This document shows, in pieces, positions 16,561-24,934 of a stretch of DNA of 64,000 nucleotides. Position 1 is the stretch's first letter, and the number at the start of each line of letters is the position of its first letter. Origin of the DNA: Gp1-AA122 sp036378535 (GTDB lineage: Bacteria; Acidobacteriota; Terriglobia; Terriglobales; Acidobacteriaceae). Below the pieces are notes generated by a model that saw nothing but the letters and a program-made list of their open reading frames with translations, made no database searches and was not told where the DNA came from. A program made the position numbers and the translations under genes. Location of the stretch: the NCBI GenBank assembly GCA_036378535.1, contig DASUWH010000066.1:62001-126000 (forward strand), written 5' to 3'.

Positions 16561-18276
16561 CTACATGCCGTCGTAATTGGGCCCGCCGCCGCCTTCGGGT
16601 GGAACCCAGGTGATGATCTGGTATGGGTCCTGAATGTCGCAGGTTTTGCAGTGGACACAGTTGGAAGGGTTCAGGCTGATGCGCTTGCCGTTCGGGGCGG
16701 AGCTGTCGTCCAGCATCTCGTATACGTTCGCCGGACAAAAATTCTGGCACGGACTCCCGAATTCCTTGATGCAGCGCTGCTCGCAAACATTGGTGTCGTG
16801 GATGATCAGGTGCGCGGGCTGATCTTCTTCGTGCTTGGTTCCGGAATGATAGAGGTCGGTAAGCTTGTCGAAGGTAATTTTGCCGTCGCCCTTGTAGGGG
16901 CCTAACAGGTGCTTCTCAGCACCGCCATCCCTTGGAAGTTGCGACAACGGCTTCATCGCCTGATATCCGGGTTTCCCGGCATAGCGGTCCCAAATCCCGC
17001 GACCGCCCGTTAACTGCTGCAGCCCGGCGTGGAACAGACCGGCCCACAGACCATGCTCGAATCCCTGATGGAAGTTGCGCACCTTCCACAGCTCTTCTTT
17101 GATCCAGCTGGATTCGACACGCCTTTGAAAATCGCCCAATGCGGAGGCCGATGTATCCGATTTTCTTAGCGCCTCAAACGCAGTTTCGGCGGCCAACATG
17201 CCACTCTTGATGGCAAGGTGAATTCCTTTCAGCCGCTGCGAGTTCAGAAAGCCGGCCGAGTCGCCCAGAATCATCCAGCCATCGCCCGCTACCGGAGGAA
17301 TGGCCCACCATCCGCCGTACGGCAGCGACTTCGCCCCGTAGCGCATCATCTTGCCACCTTCCAGCAGCTTGGTTACTAACGGATGCTTTTTGAAATCCTG
17401 AAGCACACGCTGCGGATCGAGGCGAGGATCCGGATAGTCTAACCCGGTTACGAATCCGAGCGAGACCACGTTGTTCCGCCCACCGTAGATCCAGGCGCCA
17501 CCGTATTCTTTCGACGTAAGCGGCCAGCCCATGGTGTAGATGACTTCGCCCGGCGCAATCCTTCCCGAGGGAACTTCCCACAATTCCTTGACGCCTACTC
17601 CATATGTTTGGGGGTTGCGATCTTTATCGAGTTCGAAACGGGCAACGAGTTCTTTGGTCAGCGAACCACGCGGGCCCTCAGCCAGGACCGTGACTTTCGC
17701 CTTGAGATCGTAGCCAGGCTCGAAATTGGATTTAGCCTGGCCGTGCTTATTGACTCCTTTGTCGTCCGTGCGCACCCCGGCGACGCGGTGGCCGTCGAAG
17801 AGCAACTCCGAACCGGCAAAACCAGTGAATATGGTGATGCCGGTCTCTTCGACCTTGCTGCCCAGCCATTTCACGAACCGATTGAGAGAGATGACGTAAT
17901 TACCGTGATCGCGCAACGGCGGTGGGGTGATCGGAAACTTGAGCTTCCCCTTCTCGGTCAGGAAATAAACGGACTCTTTGCTGACCTCGGCTTCGATAGG
18001 CGCTTCTTTTTCCCATCCGGGCAGCAATTCCCGCATAGAGCGCGGATCGAGAAGTGCGCCGGACAGGCAATGTTGGCCTATCTCCCGCGATTTCTCGAGA
18101 ACGTAGATGTTTTCTTTGCTGAGCTGGGAATCGGGATTCTTGGCGTTGTGGGCATCGATCAGTTGCGAGAGCCGCAACGCGCACGCCATGCCAGCCGGAC
18201 CACCGCCCACGATGACCACGTCCGCTTCCATCTGCGGGCGCTCGATGCCTTCCATCGGTTTGCGGAAAATTAGCAT
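16561..18276 (-). CDS. Electron transfer flavoprotein-ubiquinone oxidoreductase
   Basis: Passes electrons from reduced ETF to the membrane quinone pool. 571 residues: FAD-binding VIVGGGPAGMACALRL near the N-terminus, a long central ETF-QO domain, NSQRLKGIHLAIKSGMLAAE (second FAD contact) and a C-terminal 4Fe-4S ferredoxin-like domain with CEQRC, GSPCQNFCPA and NCVHCKTCDIQDPYQIITWV. The protein ends GGGGPNYDGM, typical of the family. Same strand as etfA and etfB, about 200 bases downstream of etfA, separated by a repeat and an octad element. Confidence 0.96.
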   Translation of the reverse strand: MLIFRKPMEGIERPQMEADVVIVGGGPAGMACALRLSQLIDAHNAKNPDSQLSKENIYVLEKSREIGQHCLSGALLDPRSMRELLPGWEKEAPIEAEVSKESVYFLTEKGKLKFPITPPPLRDHGNYVISLNRFVKWLGSKVEETGITIFTGFAGSELLFDGHRVAGVRTDDKGVNKHGQAKSNFEPGYDLKAKVTVLAEGPRGSLTKELVARFELDKDRNPQTYGVGVKELWEVPSGRIAPGEVIYTMGWPLTSKEYGGAWIYGGRNNVVSLGFVTGLDYPDPRLDPQRVLQDFKKHPLVTKLLEGGKMMRYGAKSLPYGGWWAIPPVAGDGWMILGDSAGFLNSQRLKGIHLAIKSGMLAAETAFEALRKSDTSASALGDFQRRVESSWIKEELWKVRNFHQGFEHGLWAGLFHAGLQQLTGGRGIWDRYAGKPGYQAMKPLSQLPRDGGAEKHLLGPYKGDGKITFDKLTDLYHSGTKHEEDQPAHLIIHDTNVCEQRCIKEFGSPCQNFCPANVYEMLDDSSAPNGKRISLNPSNCVHCKTCDIQDPYQIITWVPPEGGGGPNYDGM

Positions 18277-18312
18277 GCCAAATTTCCAGGTAAGCTCTGA
18301 TTAAGTTCATTT

Positions 18313-18380
18313 CTGTCATCCCGAGCGCAGCAGAATTGCCCCCTTAAGGCAATTCTGCGGAGTCGCGGGACCTTGCGTTT
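18313..18380 (+). repeat. Dispersed CTGTCATCCCGAGC repeat, copy 2
   Basis: CTGTCATCCCGAGC and GGGACCTTGCGTTT flank an insert with the hairpin CAGAATTGCC...GGCAATTCTG. The same insert is found in the copy at 20183, so these two are a subgroup. Confidence 0.6.
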
Positions 18381-18418
18381 GTTGCTGCCGTACTTAATCA
18401 GAGTCTTCCTAGGTCTCA

Positions 18419-18477
18419 GGATTTCAAAGTTTCGCGGTCTTTGAAACCTTGAAACCTGTGAAGCTTTGAAACCTGCT
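18419..18477. repeat. Octad variant of the heptad-arm element
   Basis: A left arm TTTCAAAGTTTC and a right arm with repeated TTGAAACC units (one TGTGAAGC) end two bases before the etfA stop codon. The unit is eight rather than seven bases, but the inverted-arm plan is the same. Confidence 0.5.
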
Positions 18478-18478
18478 T

Positions 18479-19474
18479 TTACGCTCCGGCTTTCGCTTTT
18501 TTGATCTCTTCAATCAACGGCGGTACGACGTCGAAGAGATTTCCCACTACGGCGTAATCGGAGATTTCGAAAATCGGCGCTTCGGAATCTTTGTTGACGG
18601 CGATGATCGTCCGCGCGCCTTTCATCCCGACGATGTGCTGGATGGCGCCGCTGATGCCGAGCGCCAGGTACAGTTTGGGAGCAACCGTCTGGCCGGAGGA
18701 ACCGATCTGGCGGTCCATGGGCAGCCAACCAGAGTCGCAGATGGGACGCGAGGCTGCCAGTTCGGCGCCCAGAGCCTCCGCTAGCTGCTTGGCCAGTTCA
18801 ATATTTTTTTGTTCTTTTATGCCGCGTCCGACAGCAACGATGATCTCCGCCTGAGTCAGATCAACCGCCTGCTTGGCTTCTTTGAATACCTCTTGCGGTT
18901 TGTTGCGGACAGCGTTCTCCGGGATATCTACCTGGACGCTTTCGACCGGAGCCGGGCTGGCGCCGGACTCCACTTTATCGCCGCGAAATGCGCCGTTCTG
19001 AAACGTGACGAACCAGGGGGCATCCGACGTGAAACTCACGTCCGCCGACAGTTTCCCCTGGAACATCTGGCGGGTGAATAGCAGTTTCCCGCCCTCATGC
19101 TTGTAGCCGATGCAGTCGCTGATCAGGGTTCGCCCCATCGAAGTGGCGAGCTTCGGGATGAAATCTCGCACCTGGTAAGTGTGCGGCATCAGCACCAGTT
19201 TCGGCTGACGCGCAGTCAGGAACTGCTTGAGCGCAGCGGCGTAGCTGTCCGGGGTGTACTTCCCCAGTTGGGGAGATTCGATGGCATAAACTTTGCCAAC
19301 TTTTTTACCCGCGACTTCTCCCGCAATACCGGCGATGCCGGCGCCGGCCACTGCGGCTTCCAAAGGCCAGCCGGTATCGGCCGCGATGGCCTGTGCGGCA
19401 GTGATAGTCTCCCAGGAGACGCGGTTCAGTTTCCCTTCGCGCTGCTCTACCACCACGAGGATTGTTTCTGACAT
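18479..19474 (-). CDS. etfA: Electron transfer flavoprotein, alpha subunit
   Basis: FAD-carrying subunit of the ETF dimer that collects electrons from acyl-CoA and other dehydrogenases. 331 residues: N-terminal nucleotide-like fold (ETILVVVEQREGKLN), then the C-terminal FAD domain with VAVGRGI, GWLPMDRQIGSSGQTV, LYLALGISGAIQHIVGM and VNKDSEAPIFEISDYAVVG, all family signatures. Downstream of two small membrane-protein genes and upstream of ETF-QO on the same strand. Confidence 0.96.
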   Translation of the reverse strand: MSETILVVVEQREGKLNRVSWETITAAQAIAADTGWPLEAAVAGAGIAGIAGEVAGKKVGKVYAIESPQLGKYTPDSYAAALKQFLTARQPKLVLMPHTYQVRDFIPKLATSMGRTLISDCIGYKHEGGKLLFTRQMFQGKLSADVSFTSDAPWFVTFQNGAFRGDKVESGASPAPVESVQVDIPENAVRNKPQEVFKEAKQAVDLTQAEIIVAVGRGIKEQKNIELAKQLAEALGAELAASRPICDSGWLPMDRQIGSSGQTVAPKLYLALGISGAIQHIVGMKGARTIIAVNKDSEAPIFEISDYAVVGNLFDVVPPLIEEIKKAKAGA

Positions 19475-19494
19475 AGGCTCGTTCGCTTCGCTCC

Positions 19495-19713
19495 TCAGCT
19501 TGATTCAGCTTTCCCGCGCAATAGATAACCGGTAATCATCAGGGCTAAGCCCAGCACTGCAATGACTGCGAGCACCGACAAAAAGCTCGCGTTCCCGCCC
19601 ACTTTCGCGGCTGCCGGCAAGTAAAACGCTACCAGCAAGTCCGCCCCCCAGAGTGCCAGCCCGATGAACATCAGGCTACTACCCATTTCGCGTCTTTCCG
19701 TTGCCTCCGCCAT
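19495..19713 (-). CDS. Small two-helix membrane protein in the ETF cluster
   Basis: 72 residues from the ATG at 19713, which has AGGAGG six bases upstream; an in-frame start at 19746 is less likely. Two hydrophobic segments (SLMFIGLALWGADLLVAFYL and FLSVLAVIAVLGLALMITGYLL) with a short polar loop. Only 20 bases separate its stop from etfA. Function unknown; its position suggests a membrane accessory to ETF electron transfer (inference). Confidence 0.75.
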   Translation of the reverse strand: MAEATERREMGSSLMFIGLALWGADLLVAFYLPAAAKVGGNASFLSVLAVIAVLGLALMITGYLLRGKAESS

Positions 19714-19794
19714 AGGTCCCTCCTGAGGCATAGCCCCAGGAACCACTATGGCTCGAACTATCGTCCCGTTGCAGTGATGCCCGGCACAGTTCGC

Positions 19795-20115
19795 TTAGCT
19801 GGCCCGGCGCTGTTGCTCGGCCTCGTCCTGAACGCTTTCGGCGCCGGCCGTCGGAGACAGGGCCGCGAGCTGTCGTCCGGCTTGCGACTTCACATGCGTG
19901 CCATAAGCCAACAATCCCGCACCCAGGATAAATTCACCGATAAACCACCACCAGAACAGGTGGGAACCGGACTCGAAACCCACGTACACGAAGCAGACGA
20001 TAATCAGGTCCGTCCACAACAGCACCTTACCCGCAGTCTTCATCAAGCCGCCGCGGCGCTGCCGGCGAAGCAGCAACTCCTCTTGCCGAACAACTATTGG
20101 ACTGACATTTGGCAT
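19795..20115 (-). CDS. Small membrane protein in the ETF cluster
   Basis: 106 residues with two hydrophobic segments (VLLWTDLIIVCFVYVGF and HLFWWWFIGEFILGAGLLAYG) and a charged, Gln/Glu-rich C-terminus. AAAGGTG precedes the ATG. Lies between etfB and the other small membrane protein. No family recognised. Confidence 0.7.
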   Translation of the reverse strand: MPNVSPIVVRQEELLLRRQRRGGLMKTAGKVLLWTDLIIVCFVYVGFESGSHLFWWWFIGEFILGAGLLAYGTHVKSQAGRQLAALSPTAGAESVQDEAEQQRRAS

Positions 20116-20182
20116 GGCACCTTTAGGATGCCACCCAAAGACTTAGGGAAACTCTGAATGAATCCCCTGATCAAGCTCATTC

Positions 20183-20280
20183 CTGTCATCCCGAGGGCAG
20201 CAGAATTGCCGCTTTTCAGGCAATTCTGCGGAGTCGAGAGCCTGCCCCGAGCGCAGCCGAGGGGAACTTATGTTGGTGTT
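20183..20280 (+). repeat. Dispersed CTGTCATCCCGAGC repeat, copy 3
   Basis: Carries the same CAGAATTGCC...GGCAATTCTG hairpin insert as the copy at 18313, and both are followed by a TTAATCAGAGT sequence. Located after the etfB stop, within the ETF cluster. Confidence 0.6.
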
Positions 20281-20302
20281 TGCCTGCTTAATCAGAGTTT
20301 CC

Positions 20303-21073
20303 TTAGAGTACCCGGACTTCGTTGCGCAGCTTCTCTGCCAGCTTTTTCGCGACTTCGCCCGCTGGCCCCTCCAGGACTTCCGTGTTCTTCGTCTTCTGCG
20401 GGATATACAGTTTTTCAATCTTCTGCAGCTTCTCGCCAATCGCGGATTGCACTTCGGCGAGCCCAACCTTTCGCAAAGGCTTGTTTTTTGCCTGCTTGAT
20501 GCCAATCAGGGTGGCATACCGAAGTTTATTGATGCCGGACTGAATGGTCAGCACCGCCGGGAGCGGCATATCGACGAACTGAAAATAGCCGGCTTCGAGC
20601 TCACGTTTGACGCGTATACCGGAGTCGCTCTTTTCGATCTGCATGATGATGGTGGCGTGCGGCCAGCCCAGCAGTTCAGCGAGAATGACGCCAGTCTGGG
20701 CATAGCCGTAATCATCCGATTGCAGGCCGGTGAAAATGAGGTCGAATTTTTCGTCTTTGATCGCCGCCGTGATGGCGCGTGCCGTGTTGAAGGCGTCCAG
20801 GCCCACGAAAGCATTGTCTTCCAGATGAATAGCGCGATCGGCGCCTTTGGCCAGGGCTTCGCGCAGCACCTGCGCGGCGCGCGCCGGACCGGAGGTGATT
20901 ACCACCACTTCCCCGCCATGCTTTTCTTTCTGGCGCAGGCCCTCCTCGAGGGCGTACGCATCTGGCTCGTTCACTTCGTAAGAGACGTCTTCGCGAATCC
21001 AGGTGCCGCTCTCGTTCAACTTCAGGGGAGCATCCTTCTGCGGAACCTGCTTCATGCAAACCAGAATTTTCAA
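20303..21073 (-). CDS. etfB: Electron transfer flavoprotein, beta subunit
   Basis: Partner of EtfA; binds AMP and shapes the FAD site. 256 residues. The family start is KILVCMKQVPQKDAPLKL, and a TTG codon immediately before it has CAGGAG six bases upstream, so I start there (21073) and not at the GTG at 21091. Further signatures are NEPDAYALEEGLR, ALAKGADRAIHLED, FDLIFTGLQSDDYGYAQTG and GYFQFVDMPLPAVLTIQSGINKLRYA. First gene of the ETF cluster. Confidence 0.95.
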   Translation of the reverse strand: MKILVCMKQVPQKDAPLKLNESGTWIREDVSYEVNEPDAYALEEGLRQKEKHGGEVVVITSGPARAAQVLREALAKGADRAIHLEDNAFVGLDAFNTARAITAAIKDEKFDLIFTGLQSDDYGYAQTGVILAELLGWPHATIIMQIEKSDSGIRVKRELEAGYFQFVDMPLPAVLTIQSGINKLRYATLIGIKQAKNKPLRKVGLAEVQSAIGEKLQKIEKLYIPQKTKNTEVLEGPAGEVAKKLAEKLRNEVRVL

Positions 21074-21212
21074 GCTGTACTCCTGCGGCACAATTTAAAC
21101 CACCGGGACGCAGACGGACATAGTTTTAGTCACGCTGTGATGTGACTATCTGTTGCTTTGCCGTCCACCGGGCAAACTGGTCAGTATAAATGGACTGGGC
21201 AGCGAGTGGAAA

Positions 21213-21488
21213 TCAGTCGAGCGAGACCACCGACTGCACACCGGAAACCTCGAAGCGCTTGCGGCAGCGGAGGTTCTTGCACATCATCATGTCGTCTTTG
21301 CGCAGCATGTAGGAACTGGCCTTGGCAAAGCGGGCGCGGTCGCGCTCGTCGGCCCGGGGAGGAAGTTGCCGCTTCTTGGTGCGCACCAGCCATACCAACT
21401 CGTATTCCTGCGTCTGGTGGCAAAAAGGGCAGTTCAGCGTGGCTGGCTTCTTTTCCGTTTTTTCGTCAAAAAAATCGCGCTCTTCCAT
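21213..21488 (-). CDS. Small zinc-ribbon-like protein
   Basis: 91 residues. Two cysteine pairs (CPFCHQ near residue 20, CKNLRC near residue 71) could form a zinc ribbon; a basic stretch, ADERDRARFAKASSYMLRK, lies between them. Soluble and cytoplasmic. Function unknown. The ATG at 21488 has no strong ribosome-binding site. Confidence 0.6.
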   Translation of the reverse strand: MEERDFFDEKTEKKPATLNCPFCHQTQEYELVWLVRTKKRQLPPRADERDRARFAKASSYMLRKDDMMMCKNLRCRKRFEVSGVQSVVSLD

Positions 21489-21587
21489 AAGCTTAGCTGT
21501 CCGCCGTCAACCGTCGGCTTTCGTTCTCATGGAATTATTGCATAATTACGCAGTTGAAGCCGATTGCGATCCCGCCAGGAGAATGGA

Positions 21588-21749
21588 ATGCCCAAGAAAA
21601 AGCGTCAGGTATTTCGGGCCAGCAAGGCGGTAAAGGCCGCGGCTCGGGAGCACATTGGCTCCCCGCAGCCCACACGCATTGTCCCGGATCGCAAGAAGAA
21701 GTCCCAAGAAAAACACAAGCCCACGCTGGGCAAACTGCTGGAAGAGTAG
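21588..21749 (+). CDS. Small very basic protein
   Basis: 53 residues, starting MPKKKRQVFRASKAVKAAAR and rich in Lys and Arg throughout. AGGAG lies seven bases before the ATG at 21588, which decides the start over an in-frame ATG at 21564. Composition suggests nucleic-acid or ribosome binding, but no family is recognised. Confidence 0.6.
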   Translation: MPKKKRQVFRASKAVKAAAREHIGSPQPTRIVPDRKKKSQEKHKPTLGKLLEE

Positions 21750-21762
21750 GGCTGTTTGTCGC

Positions 21763-22404
21763 TTAGGTGAAGTTGGCCGTGACCGTTCGCGCGGCACTCA
21801 TCGTCACCACGCAGATATTGCCGGACATAGAATCACAACCTGACCAGGTCGAGAAAGTAGATCCCCCACTCGGTGAGGCTGTCAGCGTAACCGTAGTGCC
21901 AACAGCAAAATTGGAACTGCAGACCGAGGGGCAAGTGATACCCGACGGCGAGCTGGCCACCGTCCCAGGAAACCCGCCCCCAATGGTCACGGTGAGATTA
22001 GCCAGTTGCGAGCAGTTGGGGCTTCCATTCAGGAGAATGGCGACATCTGCAGTACCCCGGATTGCAGATCCGGCAGCCGGATTCGCAGGATTGCTGTACG
22101 CGGTAGCCGTGACTTGGCCGCTGCCACAAGTGTTAATAGCTGTCACCAACCCGGTCTGCGAAACGGAGACCTCTCCGGGAGCATCTGTACCCCAAGTCAC
22201 CGCCCGGGTTATGTCTTTAGTGGCAGGCGGATGGATATAACTGCCCATTGCAGTCATCTGCGATTGCGCACCAAAACCTTGGAAATTCACTTGCGCAGGG
22301 GTGACCTGAATCGAAATCAGCTCCTGCTTGTTCCCGCAACTTAGCGATAAGAGCGACGCCAATGTGAGTGCGCCCAGGGTTACAGCTCGCAACCAACTCT
22401 TCAT
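21763..22404 (-). CDS. Lipoprotein with Ig-like and repeat-type beta domains
   Basis: 213 residues. Lipobox LLSLSC near residue 23 predicts lipid anchoring. Residues about 30-125 resemble a bacterial Ig-like (Big2) domain (VTPAQVNFQGFGAQSQMTA, VTWGTDAPGEVSVSQTGLV). The C-terminal part (ITCPSVCSSNF, TLTASPSGGSTFSTWSGC, RTVTANFT) matches the divergent InlB-type repeat. AGGAG precedes the ATG. Likely surface-exposed; specific role unknown. Confidence 0.8.
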   Translation of the reverse strand: MKSWLRAVTLGALTLASLLSLSCGNKQELISIQVTPAQVNFQGFGAQSQMTAMGSYIHPPATKDITRAVTWGTDAPGEVSVSQTGLVTAINTCGSGQVTATAYSNPANPAAGSAIRGTADVAILLNGSPNCSQLANLTVTIGGGFPGTVASSPSGITCPSVCSSNFAVGTTVTLTASPSGGSTFSTWSGCDSMSGNICVVTMSAARTVTANFT

Positions 22405-22514
22405 AATTCTCCTGCGTGAACCCGGCGAAGCAGCAGCAATTCAGGTGGAAGGCGTTCAATTTAGTAAAACCAGAAAGAAAAAGCAAGGAGAGCAGTGAGT
22501 CCGCTGTCGGATTC

Positions 22515-23552
22515 TTAGCATCGCTCTACCGTCTCCCGAACCAATTTTGCAAACTGTCGAATATCTTCTTCGGTCGTATCAAAAGAGCACATCCAGCGCA
22601 CGACAGATTGTTCTTCGTTCCAAACATAGAAGAAGTATCGCTCCTGAATAGGGGCGATCGCCTGCCGTGGAATTCGCGCAAAAACGCCGTTGGCTTGTAC
22701 GGGATAGACAACCTGGAGCTGCGGAATCTTTCTGATTTCCTCTTCCAGAAGCTTTGCCATTCGATTCGCATGGCAGGCGCTCCGGCGCCATAAGTCGTCG
22801 CTAAGCAGGGCTTCGAATTGGACAGCCATGAACCTCATTTTTGAGGCCAGTTGCATCCCCTGTTTGCGAATGAAGAAAAAACCCTTCGCCAGCTGCTGGT
22901 TGAAAAAGATTACGGCTTCGGCCGCCATGAGGCCGTTCTTGGTGCCGCCCAATGAGAGCACATCCACCCCGAGATCTCGCGTCGCTTCCCGTAAAGATTG
23001 ACCCAGGCTGACGGCCGCATTCGCGATGCGGGCGCCGTCCATGTGAACAAACATGTCATGCTCGTGTGCAAAATTCGTGAGGGCTTTGATTTCATCAGCC
23101 GTGTATACGGTCCCCATTTCCGTGGCCTGGGTAATGGCGATCACCTTCGGCTGAACATGGTGCTGGTCGCCTATGCCGTGATAGGCGGAGCGAACAGACT
23201 CGACAGTGAGCTTTCCCTCTGGGGCAGCAAGAGGAATCAGTTTGCATCCGGTGAATTTCTCCGGAGCGCCACATTCGTCGGTGTAGATGTGAGCAGGCTC
23301 GGTGCAGATCACCGCGTGGTAGGACTGCGTGAGCGCGCTCAGGCTGAGCACGTTCGCCGCGGTGCCGTTGAATACGAAAAAAACCGCGATCCCGGCTCCA
23401 AAGTGCTCCTCGATCCGCGCGATTGCCGATGACGTGTAAGCATCGTCGCCGTATCCGACCACATGGCCTTGATTCGCCCTGGCTATCGCTTCCAGAACTT
23501 GCGGATGTACCCCCGCATTGTTGTCGCTGGCGAAACTGCGTGCCGGTTTCAT
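22515..23552 (-). CDS. Low-specificity L-threonine aldolase
   Basis: PLP enzyme splitting threonine or allo-threonine into glycine and acetaldehyde. 345 residues, the usual length. The N-terminus SFASDNNAGVHPQVLEAI, the VFNGTAANVLSLSAL cofactor-binding region, HMDGARIANAAVSL with the PLP-contacting aspartate, and SLGGTKNGLMAAEAVIFF, where Lys forms the Schiff base, are all present. Other beta-eliminating lyases of the fold are possible but less likely. It stands alone. Confidence 0.9.
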   Translation of the reverse strand: MKPARSFASDNNAGVHPQVLEAIARANQGHVVGYGDDAYTSSAIARIEEHFGAGIAVFFVFNGTAANVLSLSALTQSYHAVICTEPAHIYTDECGAPEKFTGCKLIPLAAPEGKLTVESVRSAYHGIGDQHHVQPKVIAITQATEMGTVYTADEIKALTNFAHEHDMFVHMDGARIANAAVSLGQSLREATRDLGVDVLSLGGTKNGLMAAEAVIFFNQQLAKGFFFIRKQGMQLASKMRFMAVQFEALLSDDLWRRSACHANRMAKLLEEEIRKIPQLQVVYPVQANGVFARIPRQAIAPIQERYFFYVWNEEQSVVRWMCSFDTTEEDIRQFAKLVRETVERC

Positions 23553-23724
23553 CAGGAATCACTGTAACAGAGCGTCGTTAATGAGCAATAGTTGGAGCCG
23601 CGCGCGGTGAACCGTCACCTGGGGTGCGTAGAACCGACCACCGGCATGGCTACACGAGGTTCATTCCTCACTGACGCGGACTTACTTTTTGGTGTAATCT
23701 ACTCGCGATTTTTTGGCAGCGGCA

Positions 23725-24840
23725 ATGCCAAACTCTTGGTTTCTGAGCAGTAATCTTACCCGTGCTCCACTCCTGGCGCTGGCCTGCGCGGCGGCTACCC
23801 TCTTGCTCTCCTGCAACCGGGAAGTTAATGCCAACCCGCAGGCGCAGGGGCCGCCTGCTATCCCGGTCAAAATTCAGATCGCGCAAGATGTTCCGGTAAG
23901 CGATGCCAGCGAATACGTGGCTACCTTGAAATCCCGCGATTCGGCCGTGATCATGCCGCAGGTTGAGGGCTGGGTCACGGAAATCTATGTACATTCGGGG
24001 GAAGCGGTCGCCGAAGGCGCTCCCCTTATGCAGATTGATCCCGCCAAACAACAGGCCACGGTCCGAAGCCAGCAGAATGCACGCGCCGCGCAAGAAGCCA
24101 ATCTCGTCTACGCGCGCGAACAGTATAAGAGGACCAGCGGCTTATACAGCGCCGGGGTGGTCAGCAAACAGGAACTGGACCAGTCCAAATCGGCACTCGA
24201 CGCAGCTGAAGCCCAGTTGCAAGCGCTCGATGCACAACTGCGAGAGCAGCAGGTTCAACTGCACTATTACACGGTAAATGCCACCCGCGACGGCATCGTG
24301 GGCGATGTCCCGGTTCGTGTCGGCGATCGGGTTACCACCACCGCCATGCTCACCACGGTAGATAAGCCGGGAAGCCTCGAGGCTTACATCTATGTGCCGG
24401 TTGAACGCTCAGCCCAGCTTAAACGGGACATGCAGGCGCAGATCGTGGACGGGCAAGGCAACGTCGTCGCTGACAGCCGCGTGAGCTTCATTTCTCCTCG
24501 AGTGGACGACACCACGCAGACCGTTCTCGTGAAATCGGTAATCGCAAACAGAAATGATCGCCTGCGCACCTCGCAGTTCATTCGCGCCCGGCTGATCTGG
24601 GGAACGCACGATATGCCGGTGGCGCCGGTCTTGGCCGTATCTCGAGTGGGAGGACAATACTTCGCCTTTGTGGCTGAACCAGCCAAGAATGGCTATGTGG
24701 CGCGCCAGAAACCGCTGCGGATTGGCCAAATGGTGGGCAATGATTACGCGGTGCTCGACGGCATCAAGCCCGGGGACCGCATTATAGTTTCTGGAACGCA
24801 GTTTCTGGTCGATGGAGCGCCGGTAGCGCCACAGAGTTAG
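23725..24840 (+). CDS. RND efflux membrane-fusion (adaptor) lipoprotein
   Basis: About 371 residues from the ATG at 23725; a TTG at 23713 is an alternative. Lipobox LLLSC at about residue 32 anchors it in the periplasm. Lipoyl-type half motifs (VEGWVTEIYVHSGEAVAEG and the later YYTVNATRDGIVGDVPVRVGD) flank a helical hairpin (QQATVRSQQNARAAQEANL to QALDAQLREQQ). It would link the inner-membrane pump encoded next to an outer-membrane channel. Confidence 0.9.
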   Translation: MPNSWFLSSNLTRAPLLALACAAATLLLSCNREVNANPQAQGPPAIPVKIQIAQDVPVSDASEYVATLKSRDSAVIMPQVEGWVTEIYVHSGEAVAEGAPLMQIDPAKQQATVRSQQNARAAQEANLVYAREQYKRTSGLYSAGVVSKQELDQSKSALDAAEAQLQALDAQLREQQVQLHYYTVNATRDGIVGDVPVRVGDRVTTTAMLTTVDKPGSLEAYIYVPVERSAQLKRDMQAQIVDGQGNVVADSRVSFISPRVDDTTQTVLVKSVIANRNDRLRTSQFIRARLIWGTHDMPVAPVLAVSRVGGQYFAFVAEPAKNGYVARQKPLRIGQMVGNDYAVLDGIKPGDRIIVSGTQFLVDGAPVAPQS

Positions 24841-24843
24841 TGG

Positions 24844-24932
24844 TGGGCGTTGGTCGTTCCTTGGTTGTTGCTTCTAGCAAAGTTTCGGGCCGGTTTGGCT
24901 AACGACCGACGACCAACGACTAACGACTTTCT
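24844..24932. repeat. Heptad-arm inverted repeat between RND adaptor and permease genes
   Basis: Left arm with GGGCGTT, GGTCGTT and GGTTGTT (one 4-base break), right arm with AACGACC, GACGACC and two AACGACT. The right arm ends six bases before the permease ATG. Confidence 0.8.
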
Positions 24933-24934
24933 TC

